Shown here in pieces: positions 1 through 6,301 of a stretch of DNA of 13,224 nt. The position numbers and the translations under genes are program-made. The stretch spans positions 1 to 13,224 of the forward strand of contig JAODBN010000039.1 in the NCBI GenBank assembly GCA_025463965.1, given 5' to 3'. The notes beneath the pieces are model-generated. The model searched no databases, was not told where the DNA came from, and worked only from the letters and a program-made list of their open reading frames with translations. The DNA is from Acidimicrobiaceae bacterium. Lineage in GTDB: Bacteria; Actinomycetota; Acidimicrobiia; Acidimicrobiales; Bog-793. Position 1 is the stretch's first letter. Each line of letters opens with the position of its first letter.

Positions 1-429
1 CAGACCACCGCGGGGCTGCAGAAGTGGGTGCTCGACACGACGACCGGTGTCTGGTCGCTCGCCTACACCATCCGAAACGGCCTCAACTTGGGCCAGCCCT
101 ACACCGTTCCTGGCTATCCGACCGGGACCGACAGCGCGACGGGCGGCCTGCCGTGGGCGCCAGCGACGGACGGGCTGCGCAATATCACCGGTCGTGTGAA
201 CCCTGACGGCACCGCGACCATCTGGGCGGTGACCTCGACGGTGAGCGGGAGCGGGGACCAGGGAGCCGACCCCAACAAGCTGGTGGCTGTCACCGATCAG
301 CTCTCGGCGACCAGTCCCGGCACGGAGGCGTTCTCGCTGGTGAAGGCTGCCGGAAACGGCGAGGTCCTTCGCGGGGTCTCCTTCACCCCCGGGACCCACC
401 AGAGCGAGGGCCACTCGCGAGGGAACTAA
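1..429 (+). CDS. Conserved hypothetical protein, C-terminal fragment (probably a secreted repeat or beta-propeller-like protein)
   Basis: The reading frame is open from the first base and ends at TAA 427-429, so only the last 142 residues are present; the true start lies upstream. The fragment has no Cys, few charged residues and many Thr, Ser, Gly and Asn, which suits an exported protein. It opens with GLQKWV, then a W-S-L-A-Y-T strand-like piece, GLNLGQPYTV, TDGLRNITGRV, ATIWAVTSTVSG and, near the end, GEVLRGVSFTPGT. Short strands with regularly placed Trp, Tyr and Gly resemble the blades of large extracellular propeller or choice-of-anchor proteins in actinobacteria. No catalytic motif, sorting signal or membrane segment is visible in this part. 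The family guess comes from general pattern memory and the function is unknown. A terminator-like hairpin lies 60 bases downstream. Confidence 0.7.
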   Translation, partial: QTTAGLQKWVLDTTTGVWSLAYTIRNGLNLGQPYTVPGYPTGTDSATGGLPWAPATDGLRNITGRVNPDGTATIWAVTSTVSGSGDQGADPNKLVAVTDQLSATSPGTEAFSLVKAAGNGEVLRGVSFTPGTHQSEGHSRGN

Positions 430-488
430 GTTCGACCGCTCACCGCATCGAGCACCACGCGGCGAGACGATCGACAGCGCAACGGCAC

Positions 489-520
489 CGAGGCCGGCTC
501 CCGATGGGGGGCCGGCCTCG
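489..520 (+). terminator. Rho-independent-type hairpin after the first gene
   Basis: A perfect 10-base inverted repeat (CGAGGCCGGC at 489-498, GCCGGCCTCG at 511-520) can extend inward through CCC/GGG and a G-T pair to leave a GATG loop. There is no T-run after it, which is common for terminators in high-GC actinobacteria. It lies 60 bases past the TAA of the first gene and about 180 bases before panB, so it probably separates the two transcripts. The remainder of 430-698 holds no convincing gene. Confidence 0.6.
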
Positions 521-591
521 ATCTGCTTCCGGCCCGGTCGGGACTCAAGATCGCCACGGCTCGGTGTTCAGCAAAGCCCAGGCGGAGCCCC

Positions 592-621
592 TGTCCGAGG
601 TTGCTCGAGGCCCGCCATAAT
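592..621 (+). promoter_or_regulatory. Candidate panB promoter
   Basis: A good -10-like hexamer, CATAAT, lies at 616-621, one of the few AT-rich spots here. An 18-base spacer separates it from a poor -35 candidate, TGTCCG at 592-597. Transcription would start near 628 and give a leader of about 70 bases to the panB ATG. A small inverted repeat (CCGGG-AGTG-CCCGG, 629-642) would sit at the 5' end of that leader. Only the -10 is persuasive. Confidence 0.28.
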
Positions 622-698
622 GGTGGTGCCGGGAGTGCCCGGTGATCTGTTGCAGGAGTGGCCTGGAGGCGTTGCCCCGGGACCGAAGGGAGCTGCAC

Positions 699-1511
699 AT
701 GACGACCACCGTCCTCGACCTCCAGCGTTTCAAGGAGGAAGGCCAGCGCTTCGCCATGCTGACCTGTTACGACTATCCGACCGCCCAGGTGTTGGACGAG
801 GCCGGGATCCCGGTTGTGCTGGTTGGCGACACGCTCGGCATCTTCGTCCTCGGCTACGAGACGACCTTGCCCGTGACGATGGACGAGGTGGTCCACCACA
901 CCCGGGCGGTGCGTCGGGGCCTTACCAAGGCGCTGCTCGTCGCCGATCTGCCGTTTGGCGCCTATCAGGCATCTCTCGCCGACGGCGTGGCGAATGCCGT
1001 CCGTCTCGTGAAAGAAGGTGGCGCCGCCGTGGTGAAGCTCGAAGGCGCCGAGGTGGAGCTTGTCTCCACGCTCACTTCGAAGGGCGTCCCGGTTATGGCA
1101 CACCTCGGCCTGACCCCGCAGTCCTTTCACGAGCTTGGTGGCAACCGCGTCCAGGCGCGCACGGAAAAGGCGGTGCTCGGCCTGCTGGCCGACGCCCGCA
1201 GGCTGGAGGAGGCCGGAGCCTGTGCGGTTGTCCTCGAGGCCGTGCCGAGCGAGGCGGCGCGCCGGGTGACCGAGGCGCTCTCCATCCCCACCATCGGCAT
1301 CGGCGCTGGTCCCCACTGCGACGGACAGGTGCTCGTGTCCACCGAGATGTTCGGGCTGTCCTCCGGACATCAGCCACGATTCGTCAAACGCTACGCGGAC
1401 CTGCGCAGCGAGATGGCAGCGGCCGCCAAGGCCTTTGCCGAGGACGTCGCCTCCGGTGGCTACCCCGACGCGGAGCACTCCTACGACTGGGAGATCCGTC
1501 CGACGGAGTAG
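699..1511 (+). CDS. panB: 3-methyl-2-oxobutanoate hydroxymethyltransferase (ketopantoate hydroxymethyltransferase)
   Basis: Cytosolic enzyme that transfers a one-carbon unit from 5,10-methylenetetrahydrofolate to 2-oxoisovalerate, giving ketopantoate, the first committed step to pantothenate and coenzyme A. The 270 residues cover the whole family length. Visible signatures are LVGDTLG with metal-binding Asp44, the LGYETTLPVTMDE stretch, VADLPF with the second metal Asp83, VKLEG with Lys113, HLGLTPQS at 135-142, LEAVP with the catalytic-type Glu180, IGIGAG, and PRFVKRYADL near the C-terminus. ATG 699 is chosen because GAAGGGAG lies 5-12 bases upstream and the protein then begins at the family's normal point; an in-frame ATG at 642 would add 19 unlike residues. 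panC and panD are not adjacent. It converges with the ABC permease gene and is probably transcribed alone. The identification is firm. Confidence 0.97.
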   Translation: MTTTVLDLQRFKEEGQRFAMLTCYDYPTAQVLDEAGIPVVLVGDTLGIFVLGYETTLPVTMDEVVHHTRAVRRGLTKALLVADLPFGAYQASLADGVANAVRLVKEGGAAVVKLEGAEVELVSTLTSKGVPVMAHLGLTPQSFHELGGNRVQARTEKAVLGLLADARRLEEAGACAVVLEAVPSEAARRVTEALSIPTIGIGAGPHCDGQVLVSTEMFGLSSGHQPRFVKRYADLRSEMAAAAKAFAEDVASGGYPDAEHSYDWEIRPTE

Positions 1512-1517
1512 GCGCTT

Positions 1518-1546
1518 GGCGCCGCCGCCTCAGGCGTCGCGGCGCC
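1518..1546. terminator. Hairpin between convergent panB and ABC permease genes, probably a two-way terminator
   Basis: GGCGCCGC (1518-1525) pairs with GCGGCGCC (1539-1546). Inside it CGCC (1526-1529) pairs with GGCG (1533-1536) around a TCA loop, leaving two bulged bases. The TCA is the complement of the permease TGA stop, so the stop codon sits at the loop tip. The panB stop is 6 bases before the left arm. There is no T-run, but the position between two converging genes fits shared termination. Confidence 0.55.
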
Positions 1547-2324
1547 GGAGAAGAACCGTGCCCACGACGAGTGCCACCGCGGCGTAGCCGCAGAGCAGCG
1601 TGAACCCGCCCCAGGGTGGGAAGGCGGTGCCGGTGGGCTGCGTAGAGAGCATCGAGACCCCGATGTCGGCGGGCAGGAACTTGTTGACGTGCACCGACAC
1701 CGACGAGGGGAGCGCGTCGGAGATCACGGGCAGGACGAACAGGACACCGACGAACGCGCTGATGCCGCCGGCGGTGTGGCGGACCACCGTGGCCAGCCCG
1801 AGCGCCAGCAGGCCGAGAGCGGTGAGGTAGCAGCCCGCCCCGAGCACCGCACGCAGCGCGCCAGGGTCCCCGAGGGTGGCGTGCGGCGCACGACTCGACA
1901 GGATCGACTGGCCGAGGAAGAACGCTGCGAGCGACAGGATTTCTCCAACCACGAGGATCAGGCTCCCGAAGACGAGGGCCTTGGCCCAGAGCACCTCGAC
2001 CCGCCGCGGCATGGCGGAGAGCGTCGCTCGGATGGTGCCGGTACCGTACTCGGCCGACATCACGAGCACGCCGAGCACGCCGACCGCCAGCTGGGCGAAG
2101 AGCAGGCCGCTCAGCGAGACGCGAGTCGGGTCGAAGGTCGCCCGGTCGATGAAGCCGTTGTTCGCGTAGTGGGTTGCCTGCACCCAGGAGACGAGCGCCC
2201 CGAGGCCAACTGCGGCGACGACGGTCACAAGGAGCGTCCAGGCAGTCGAGCGAACCGTGGACAGCTTCGTCCATTCCGAGCGGATCGCGTCGGGAAGGCC
2301 GTAGCGGCCGGCCGGGCTATCCAT
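1530..2324 (-). CDS. ABC-2 type transporter permease subunit
   Basis: Integral membrane half of an ABC exporter. The 264 residues hold about six hydrophobic spans, near 27-48, 72-90, 115-139, 160-182, 186-203 and 239-259, and end in a basic RRRDA tail. A short amphipathic N-terminus (IRSEWTKLSTVRS) precedes the first span, and SAEYGTGTIRATL at 90-102 is the cytoplasmic loop typical of ABC-2 permeases, placed to contact the ATPase. ATG 2324 is preferred over an in-frame ATG at 2384 because GAGGGAG lies about 7 bases upstream and the extra 20 residues would lie inside the ATPase gene. The start overlaps the end of the ATPase gene by 8 bases, which implies translational coupling. The substrate cannot be read from sequence; relatives serve drug or peptide resistance, lipid export or unknown roles. 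Confidence 0.9.
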   Translation of the reverse strand: MDSPAGRYGLPDAIRSEWTKLSTVRSTAWTLLVTVVAAVGLGALVSWVQATHYANNGFIDRATFDPTRVSLSGLLFAQLAVGVLGVLVMSAEYGTGTIRATLSAMPRRVEVLWAKALVFGSLILVVGEILSLAAFFLGQSILSSRAPHATLGDPGALRAVLGAGCYLTALGLLALGLATVVRHTAGGISAFVGVLFVLPVISDALPSSVSVHVNKFLPADIGVSMLSTQPTGTAFPPWGGFTLLCGYAAVALVVGTVLLRRRDA

Positions 2325-3297
2325 CGCGCGCTCCCTCGCCAGCCGTGACGTCGGCCTGCGCGACGGAGGTGGGATCGGCGGCATCGGGGCCGCGCCCAGC
2401 CCCGCCCCGGTACTCGACCGCCTCCCCGGTGAGCTCGAGGTAGGCCTCCTCCAAGGACGCCTCCATCGGGCTGAGCTCGTGCAGCACCACGCCGAGCTCG
2501 GCGGCTACCTCGCCCACCTGCTCGGCTCGGATCCCGCGCACCTCGAGCGCGCCGCCCGCCACTTTCGAGACCACGCCGCCCATCGCGCTGAGCCGGTCGC
2601 CCAGTGCACCGGGCGCCGGCGATTTCACCCGGACGAAGCCCAGGCTGCGGGCGGTTAGCTCACCGATCGGGAGGTCGGCCATCAACCGGCCCCGGCCAAC
2701 CACGATCACGTGGTCGGCGGTGAGTGCCATCTCGCTCATCAAGTGGCTCGACACGAAAACGGTGCGGCCCTCCGCCGCCAGGCTGCGCAGCAGATTGCGC
2801 GCCCATCGGATGCCGTCGGGGTCGAGCCCGTTGACGGGCTCGTCGAACAGCAGCACGCCGGGATCTCCGAGGAGCGCTGCGGCGATGCCGAGACGCTGGC
2901 CCATTCCGAGCGAGAGCTTGCCGGCGCGCCTTCGTGCCACCGCGCTGAGACCGACCAGCTCGAGCACCTCGTCGACGCGCTCGGCCGGGATCCGGTTGGC
3001 CCGCGCCAGCGCGAGGAGGTGGTTGGCCGAGCTGCGCCCTGGGTGAATGGCCCGGGCCTCGAGGAGCGCCCCGACCTCGCGCAGCGGCCAGGCGAGGTCT
3101 CGGTAGCGCTTGCCCTTTACGCGGACCCGGCCCGAATCAGGCGAGTCCAGGCCGACGATCATCCGCATTGTGGTCGACTTGCCGGAGCCGTTCGGGCCGA
3201 GGAATCCGGTCACCTGTCCGGGCAGGACCTGGAACGAGAGCTGGTCGACCGCGATCGTGTTCCCGTAGCGCTTGGTGAGCGCCTCAGCCTCGATCAT
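2317..3297 (-). CDS. ABC transporter ATP-binding protein (ABC-2 exporter, BcrA/DrrA-like)
   Basis: Cytoplasmic ATPase that powers the permease encoded just after it. In 326 residues the nucleotide-binding domain fills about 1-220: Walker A GPNGSGKST at 34-42, Walker B VLLFDEP at 148-154 with catalytic Glu153, a D-loop NGLDPDG, and the switch His185 in SSHLMSE. The signature motif is LSLGM (128-132) instead of LSGGQ. The Q-loop Gln appears to be replaced by Glu80 in GALLEAR, as in BcrA-like exporters. Residues 221-290 form a small C-terminal domain; the last 35 residues are low-complexity. ATG 3297 is chosen because the protein then starts at the normal first strand (MIEAEALTKRYG); frame extension to 3456 adds unrelated residues. 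Its GGAGG ribosome site is 13 bases upstream and overlaps a hairpin. Substrate unknown. Confidence 0.93.
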   Translation of the reverse strand: MIEAEALTKRYGNTIAVDQLSFQVLPGQVTGFLGPNGSGKSTTMRMIVGLDSPDSGRVRVKGKRYRDLAWPLREVGALLEARAIHPGRSSANHLLALARANRIPAERVDEVLELVGLSAVARRRAGKLSLGMGQRLGIAAALLGDPGVLLFDEPVNGLDPDGIRWARNLLRSLAAEGRTVFVSSHLMSEMALTADHVIVVGRGRLMADLPIGELTARSLGFVRVKSPAPGALGDRLSAMGGVVSKVAGGALEVRGIRAEQVGEVAAELGVVLHELSPMEASLEEAYLELTGEAVEYRGGAGRGPDAADPTSVAQADVTAGEGARDG

Positions 3298-3303
3298 CGG
3301 TCG

Positions 3304-3320
3304 CCGGCGGCCTCCGCCGG
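3304..3320 (-). promoter_or_regulatory. Perfect hairpin overlapping the ABC ATPase ribosome binding site
   Basis: On the - strand the sequence reads CCGGCGG-AGG-CCGCCGG, a perfect 7-base GC-only stem with a three-base loop. It ends 6 bases before the ATG at 3297. The only good Shine-Dalgarno match, GGAGG, spans the stem/loop junction. If it folds in the mRNA it should limit ribosome access. It could also act as a weak terminator after the YbjQ-family gene, which ends 54 bases upstream, but no T-run follows. Confidence 0.4.
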
Positions 3321-3373
3321 GGCACCGGGAGCGCTCAGCGGAGTGCGCCTTGACGACGCGCCGCCTACGCAGG

Positions 3374-3700
3374 TCACGACTTGGAGGCCACCACTCGGAC
3401 CGCGGTGCCGTACGCGCACAGCTCGGTCCACACTCCGCCCAGCTCGCAGGTGTCAAAGCGCATCGCCACGATGGCGTTCCCGCCCCGTGCGGTCGCCGCG
3501 TCGGCCAGCCGTTCGAGGACCTCGGTCCGGCTCTGTTCGAGGTTCTTGGTCATTCCCCGCAGCTCGCCCCCGACGAGGGACTTCAGCCCGGCGCCGAGCT
3601 GAGAGGCGGCATTGCGGGACCGGACGGTCAGGCCGAACACCTCTCCGAGCACCTCGACGATCTCGTAGCCGGCCAGCTTGTTGGTCGTGGCGATCAGCAC
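3374..3700 (-). CDS. YbjQ family (UPF0145, heavy-metal-binding-domain) protein
   Basis: Small soluble protein of 108 residues, the full usual length of the YbjQ/UPF0145 family. It shows the family pattern: an N-terminal TTNKLAGYEIVEVLGEV strand pair, a Gly-rich turn with SLVGGELRGM at 41-50, a helix rich in Glu and Arg (52-70), the ARGGNAIVAMRFD segment at 71-83, and a closing GTAVRV strand. The E. coli counterpart has GLTIVEYCGVV, DIVGG and ALGADAVVGIDID at the same places. Members form a pentameric ring; the heavy-metal label is old and weakly supported, and no Cys pair or His cluster suggests a metal site here (Cys85 and Cys95 only). The GTG start at 3700 is supported by GAGGTGAG just upstream. 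It follows the methyltransferase by 25 bases and is likely co-transcribed with it. Confidence 0.88.
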   Translation of the reverse strand: MLIATTNKLAGYEIVEVLGEVFGLTVRSRNAASQLGAGLKSLVGGELRGMTKNLEQSRTEVLERLADAATARGGNAIVAMRFDTCELGGVWTELCAYGTAVRVVASKS

Positions 3701-3725
3701 CGGCTCACCTCGTCTCGTCCGCGCC

Positions 3726-4466
3726 TCACGATGAGCCCGGCTTGGTTCCCCGCACGACAGCCGCCTCGTTCACGACCGGGATCGCCTCCACCTCGACGAG
3801 ACCCGCGGCTCGGAACATGGCCACCCAGGCGCTCATCGACACGGGGCGCTCCTGGAAGCGCAGCAGGTAGCGGCTGGCGTTCTTGGCGATCCGCCACCAG
3901 CCTGCAGGGCCCCTGCGCAGCATCAAGCGCACCTTGGAGCCGATGATCTCTCGGTCTCGCGACTCGGACCCGCGGCCGAACATCATGTCGCCGATCACCA
4001 AGCGTCCGCCCGGGCGCAACCAGGAGGCGGCCTTGGCGACCACCGCCGCCTTGTCCTCGTCGCGCAGATGGTGGAGCACGTAATTGGAGACCACGAGATC
4101 GATCGACGCGGGAGCGAGATCCAGGTGCTCGACAGGGACGGCACGCCCCGTCACATTGGTGGCGCCGGCATTGCGGGCGTTGTCCGCGAGGAGCTCGATC
4201 ATCGCCGAGCTGACGTCCACGCCCGTCACCGAGCCAACGAGAGGGGCGAGCTTCAAGGTCAGCTGGCCAGAGCCGCAGCCGATGTCGACCGCCACAGCAC
4301 CCGGGCTGGGAGCGGCCTCGGCCACGACCCGGTCGACCACCTGCACCAGGCCCGGGTTGGTCCAAGCTCCGTGGTCCCACGAGGCCGCGCGCCGGTTCCA
4401 GAAGCGGCGCTGGCGGGCGATGTTCGCCGCGCCGGTCTTGGCGGTTCGACGCTCCGTCTCGGTCAT
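3726..4466 (-). CDS. Class I SAM-dependent methyltransferase (UbiE/methyltransferase type 11-like)
   Basis: A soluble methyltransferase of 246 residues that moves a methyl group from S-adenosylmethionine to an unknown acceptor. The Rossmann core is clear: motif I AVDIGCGSGQ at 59-68, the acidic residue that holds the SAM ribose in TGVDVS at 81-86, and motif IV/post-IV SNYVLHHL at 127-134 followed by WLRPGGRLVIGD at 149-160. An N-terminal helix with RFWNRRAASWD is typical of the UbiE/methyltransferase-11 group. The C-terminal part (161-246) has a basic stretch (KVRLMLRRG, 178-186) and two close Trp residues, possibly a substrate or membrane-facing cap. ATG 4466 has AGGAGGA about 13 bases upstream. 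The gene leads into the YbjQ-family gene. Nothing in the context identifies the substrate; a quinone or lipid is only a guess. Confidence 0.88.
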   Translation of the reverse strand: MTETERRTAKTGAANIARQRRFWNRRAASWDHGAWTNPGLVQVVDRVVAEAAPSPGAVAVDIGCGSGQLTLKLAPLVGSVTGVDVSSAMIELLADNARNAGATNVTGRAVPVEHLDLAPASIDLVVSNYVLHHLRDEDKAAVVAKAASWLRPGGRLVIGDMMFGRGSESRDREIIGSKVRLMLRRGPAGWWRIAKNASRYLLRFQERPVSMSAWVAMFRAAGLVEVEAIPVVNEAAVVRGTKPGSS

Positions 4467-4567
4467 GGTCGGGTCGTTTCCTCCTCGGCCTCCCGAGCGC
4501 GGGACCCTGTGCCGTCGCGGTCGGGACCCACGAACAGAGTGTGCCTCAGCGACAGGCGCGAGGCGCC

Positions 4568-4586
4568 GCGCCCCGGAGTGGGGCGC
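4568..4586 (-). terminator. Terminator-like hairpin after the membrane-protein gene
   Basis: GCGCCCC (4568-4574) and GGGGCGC (4580-4586) form a perfect 7-base stem with a 5-base loop, starting 20 bases beyond the stop codon of the - strand membrane-protein gene. There is no T-run. The gap 4467-4605 otherwise shows only the ribosome site of the methyltransferase; no convincing promoter was found, although a new transcript for that gene would have to begin here if this terminator works. Confidence 0.45.
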
Positions 4587-4605
4587 CGGATGCTGTCGAG
4601 CGGGT

Positions 4606-5373
4606 TCAGCGGGACGATGGCTCGAAGGTATAGGTCGTCCCGACGCGAGGCGCGCTCACCGTCCCGAGCGTCTTTCCTGCGGACTGGACCTGGATCGAGT
4701 CGGTCGCCGCCGACAGCTGGACGCTCGCCGTGCCATTCACCACCACCTGCTTGGGGCTGGCGCTCGGCTGGAGGGTCTGCTCGACGAGGAAGTGCTGCGA
4801 ACCGGCGGGCGAGGCGACGACCGTCCACACGGGGTGGGAGAAGGTGAGTACAAGGTCGTAGGTGCCGGCCCCCGTGGCGTAGGTCGCCGTCGTGGAGGCG
4901 CTCTTCACCAGGTGGAACCCTGCGGTCGCGCTACCGCCCTGTCCGGCGGTCCTGCCGGTGGTCGCTGGCGGTGAGGTCCCGGCAGCGACAGCGGCCGGTG
5001 AGGCGGTGCGCCGGGCGAAGTCGAGCCAAGTCGGGTGGACCCGCTCGACCGCCAGGCCCCCGAGGCCGATCAGCAGCACGAGGAAGAGCAGCCAGACCGT
5101 GAGCCGCAACGCGAAGGGTGCGGGCAGTCGCTTGCGCGATCCGGGATACCAGACGGTCCCGTCGGGGAGCAGCACGCCGTAGGCGTTGCCAACGGGCCGG
5201 GCGGCAGCGTTCTTTCCCGTCACGATGGGGATCTCCGCCGTAACCTCCCCGGGAGGAGCCTGGCTGGCGCCGAGTGACGGGGCGGCCATCAGGCCCACCG
5301 TCGCGGTGGCGCTTGTCGCCATCGTCCCTGCTAGGGACCAGTCTGTTGGTCCTGTGCCACCTAGCACGTCCAT
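4606..5373 (-). CDS. Single-pass membrane protein with a RodZ-C-terminal (DUF4115)-like outer domain, function unknown
   Basis: A 255-residue protein with an 80-residue N-terminal segment, one transmembrane helix at about 88-109 (ALRLTVWLLFLVLLIGLGGL), a Ser/Thr/Ala/Gly linker at 123-150, and a C-terminal beta-rich domain at 152-255. Basic residues just before the helix (SRKR, 79-82) place the N-terminus inside and the C-terminus outside. The outer domain has a strand-turn pattern (DLVLTFSHPVWTVV, then VQLSA, IQVQSAGKTLG) like the domain closing RodZ proteins, but the RodZ helix-turn-helix is absent. The N-terminal part includes GVLLPDGTVWYPGSRKR, possibly a small fold of its own. The start is uncertain: ATG 5373 has a weak GGGGAT ahead, while in-frame GTG 5397 has no visible ribosome site. 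It is not a recognised enzyme; a cell-envelope role is inferred. Confidence 0.72.
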   Translation of the reverse strand: MDVLGGTGPTDWSLAGTMATSATATVGLMAAPSLGASQAPPGEVTAEIPIVTGKNAAARPVGNAYGVLLPDGTVWYPGSRKRLPAPFALRLTVWLLFLVLLIGLGGLAVERVHPTWLDFARRTASPAAVAAGTSPPATTGRTAGQGGSATAGFHLVKSASTTATYATGAGTYDLVLTFSHPVWTVVASPAGSQHFLVEQTLQPSASPKQVVVNGTASVQLSAATDSIQVQSAGKTLGTVSAPRVGTTYTFEPSSR

Positions 5374-5426
5374 CTCGATCCCCGTTCTCGCGCCCACGTG
5401 CCCGGCACGGGAAAGGCTACCCGACG

Positions 5427-5438
5427 GCCCGATCGGGC
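5427..5438. repeat. Perfect 12-base palindrome between degV and the membrane-protein gene
   Basis: GCCCGATCGGGC reads the same on both strands. It lies 10 bases beyond the degV stop and about 54 bases before the membrane-protein ATG. Its lack of a loop makes it a poor terminator; the position would suit an operator for a dimeric regulator, though chance palindromes of this kind are not rare in GC-rich DNA. Confidence 0.35.
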
Positions 5439-5448
5439 AAACAGCAGG

Positions 5449-6273
5449 TCACCCTCCGGGCGCATCCCGAGCGAGCCACGCCGCTCCGACGACCCCTCGT
5501 CCGGTATGGACCTGCATCGCTCGGGAGAAGCCCGCCACAAAGTCGACCTCGCCGAGGAGCTCGCCCAACCGGGCGGCGAGCTCGGGCGCTCCGGCGTGGA
5601 AGATGGCCACGCGCTCCACGCCGTGACGGCCGCTCTCTTTGAAGGCGTCGAGGATCCGCACCAGTGCCTCGTCCCCGCTGGCGGTGGCGCCGAGCGGCTC
5701 GACGGCCCCGGACCGCATCCGGAAGACGCTTCGGCCGCCCTCTAGCTCCGGCGGCCCCAGCACTTCAGCGGGGAGCGGTCCACTGCGACGGATCGGCTCC
5801 AACGTGGCGAGCGACGCCACGAGCTCGACCCGCCGCACCGCGCTTTCCAGGGTTCGCACGACCTGGGGGAGTTCCTCGCCCCGCGCTGCAGCCTCTGCCC
5901 CGGCCAGCACCACGAGCGCCTGGCCGGCGGAGGCGGTGCGCGAGTCAACCGCCACGGCTGGGATCCCGGCCAGCTCGGCAGCCAGGACCGCGTTGCGGAA
6001 CATCGAGGCGAACTCCACTGCCGGCGTCACGACCACCGCGGCATCGACACCGGGCTGCTCGACGGCCTCCAGGTAGGCTGTGACGAACGGGCGGTTGGCC
6101 GCGTCCAGCTCATCGGCCTCTGCGGACTCGGAGAGGCGCGAGCTGGCGTCGTCTTCCGAGTCGGGATCGCCGTCCTCTTCGGCGGTGATCGGAAGGACGG
6201 CGATGGAGAGCGCCTCGGCGAGCGAGCGAGGGATGCCGGTACTGGCGTCGGTGACCACTACCACCCTGCCCAC
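5449..6273 (-). CDS. DegV family protein (fatty-acid-binding, FakB-like), divergent
   Basis: DegV proteins hold a long-chain fatty acid and, with a FakA-type kinase, present it for phosphorylation. Recognisable parts in 274 residues are the first strand VVVVTDASTGIP (4-15), the central AVAVDSRTASAGQALVVL (106-123), the AAARGEE helix, the GGRSVFRMRSGAVEPLG segment (179-195) matching the usual GGRI...P-dG-i-pv region, and the C-terminal QVHTGRGVVGAAWL, equivalent to the H-T-GPGa-G motif. Two regions are unusual: residues 32-57 are strongly acidic (13 Asp or Glu), and the ordinary TSQPSP lipid-head motif is reduced to AANRPF. Lipid binding is therefore uncertain. GTG 6273 is preferred because the protein then begins at the family's first strand and GGGTAGGG lies upstream. 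ATG 6303 and 6345 would overlap the divergent regulator. No FakA gene is visible. Confidence 0.82.
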   Translation of the reverse strand: MGRVVVVTDASTGIPRSLAEALSIAVLPITAEEDGDPDSEDDASSRLSESAEADELDAANRPFVTAYLEAVEQPGVDAAVVVTPAVEFASMFRNAVLAAELAGIPAVAVDSRTASAGQALVVLAGAEAAARGEELPQVVRTLESAVRRVELVASLATLEPIRRSGPLPAEVLGPPELEGGRSVFRMRSGAVEPLGATASGDEALVRILDAFKESGRHGVERVAIFHAGAPELAARLGELLGEVDFVAGFSRAMQVHTGRGVVGAAWLARDAPGG

Positions 6274-6289
6274 GGTCGGCACCCTACCC
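6262..6289. repeat. Near-perfect 10-base direct repeat in the degV/regulator divergent start region
   Basis: CACCCTGCCC (6262-6271) and CACCCTACCC (6280-6289) match at 9 of 10 positions and are 18 bases apart start to start, roughly two helical turns. They straddle the chosen degV start, and the right copy lies just before the regulator ATG at 6302. The copy nearer the regulator also supplies the GGGTAGGG taken as the degV ribosome site. A repeated contact site for the regulator is possible but unproven. Confidence 0.35.
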
Positions 6290-6301
6290 GGACGGCTCAC
6301 C

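Noticed and set aside
642..698. In-frame upstream ATG that would add 19 residues to PanB
   Set aside because: No good ribosome site, and the added residues do not resemble the family. GAAGGGAG precedes ATG 699.
426..1478. Long - strand open frame opposite panB
   Set aside because: It covers all of panB in antisense and its composition is that of a shadow frame. No ribosome site or family resemblance was seen.
620..1603. Overlapping + strand frame that begins at the ATG next to the CATAAT element
   Set aside because: It is out of frame with panB over its whole length and is Arg/Gly-rich without motifs. Only the panB frame shows family signatures.
6080..6301. N-terminal extension of 74 codons on the regulator
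   Set aside because: It is Ser-rich antisense to degV. The MerR fold begins exactly at ATG 6302.
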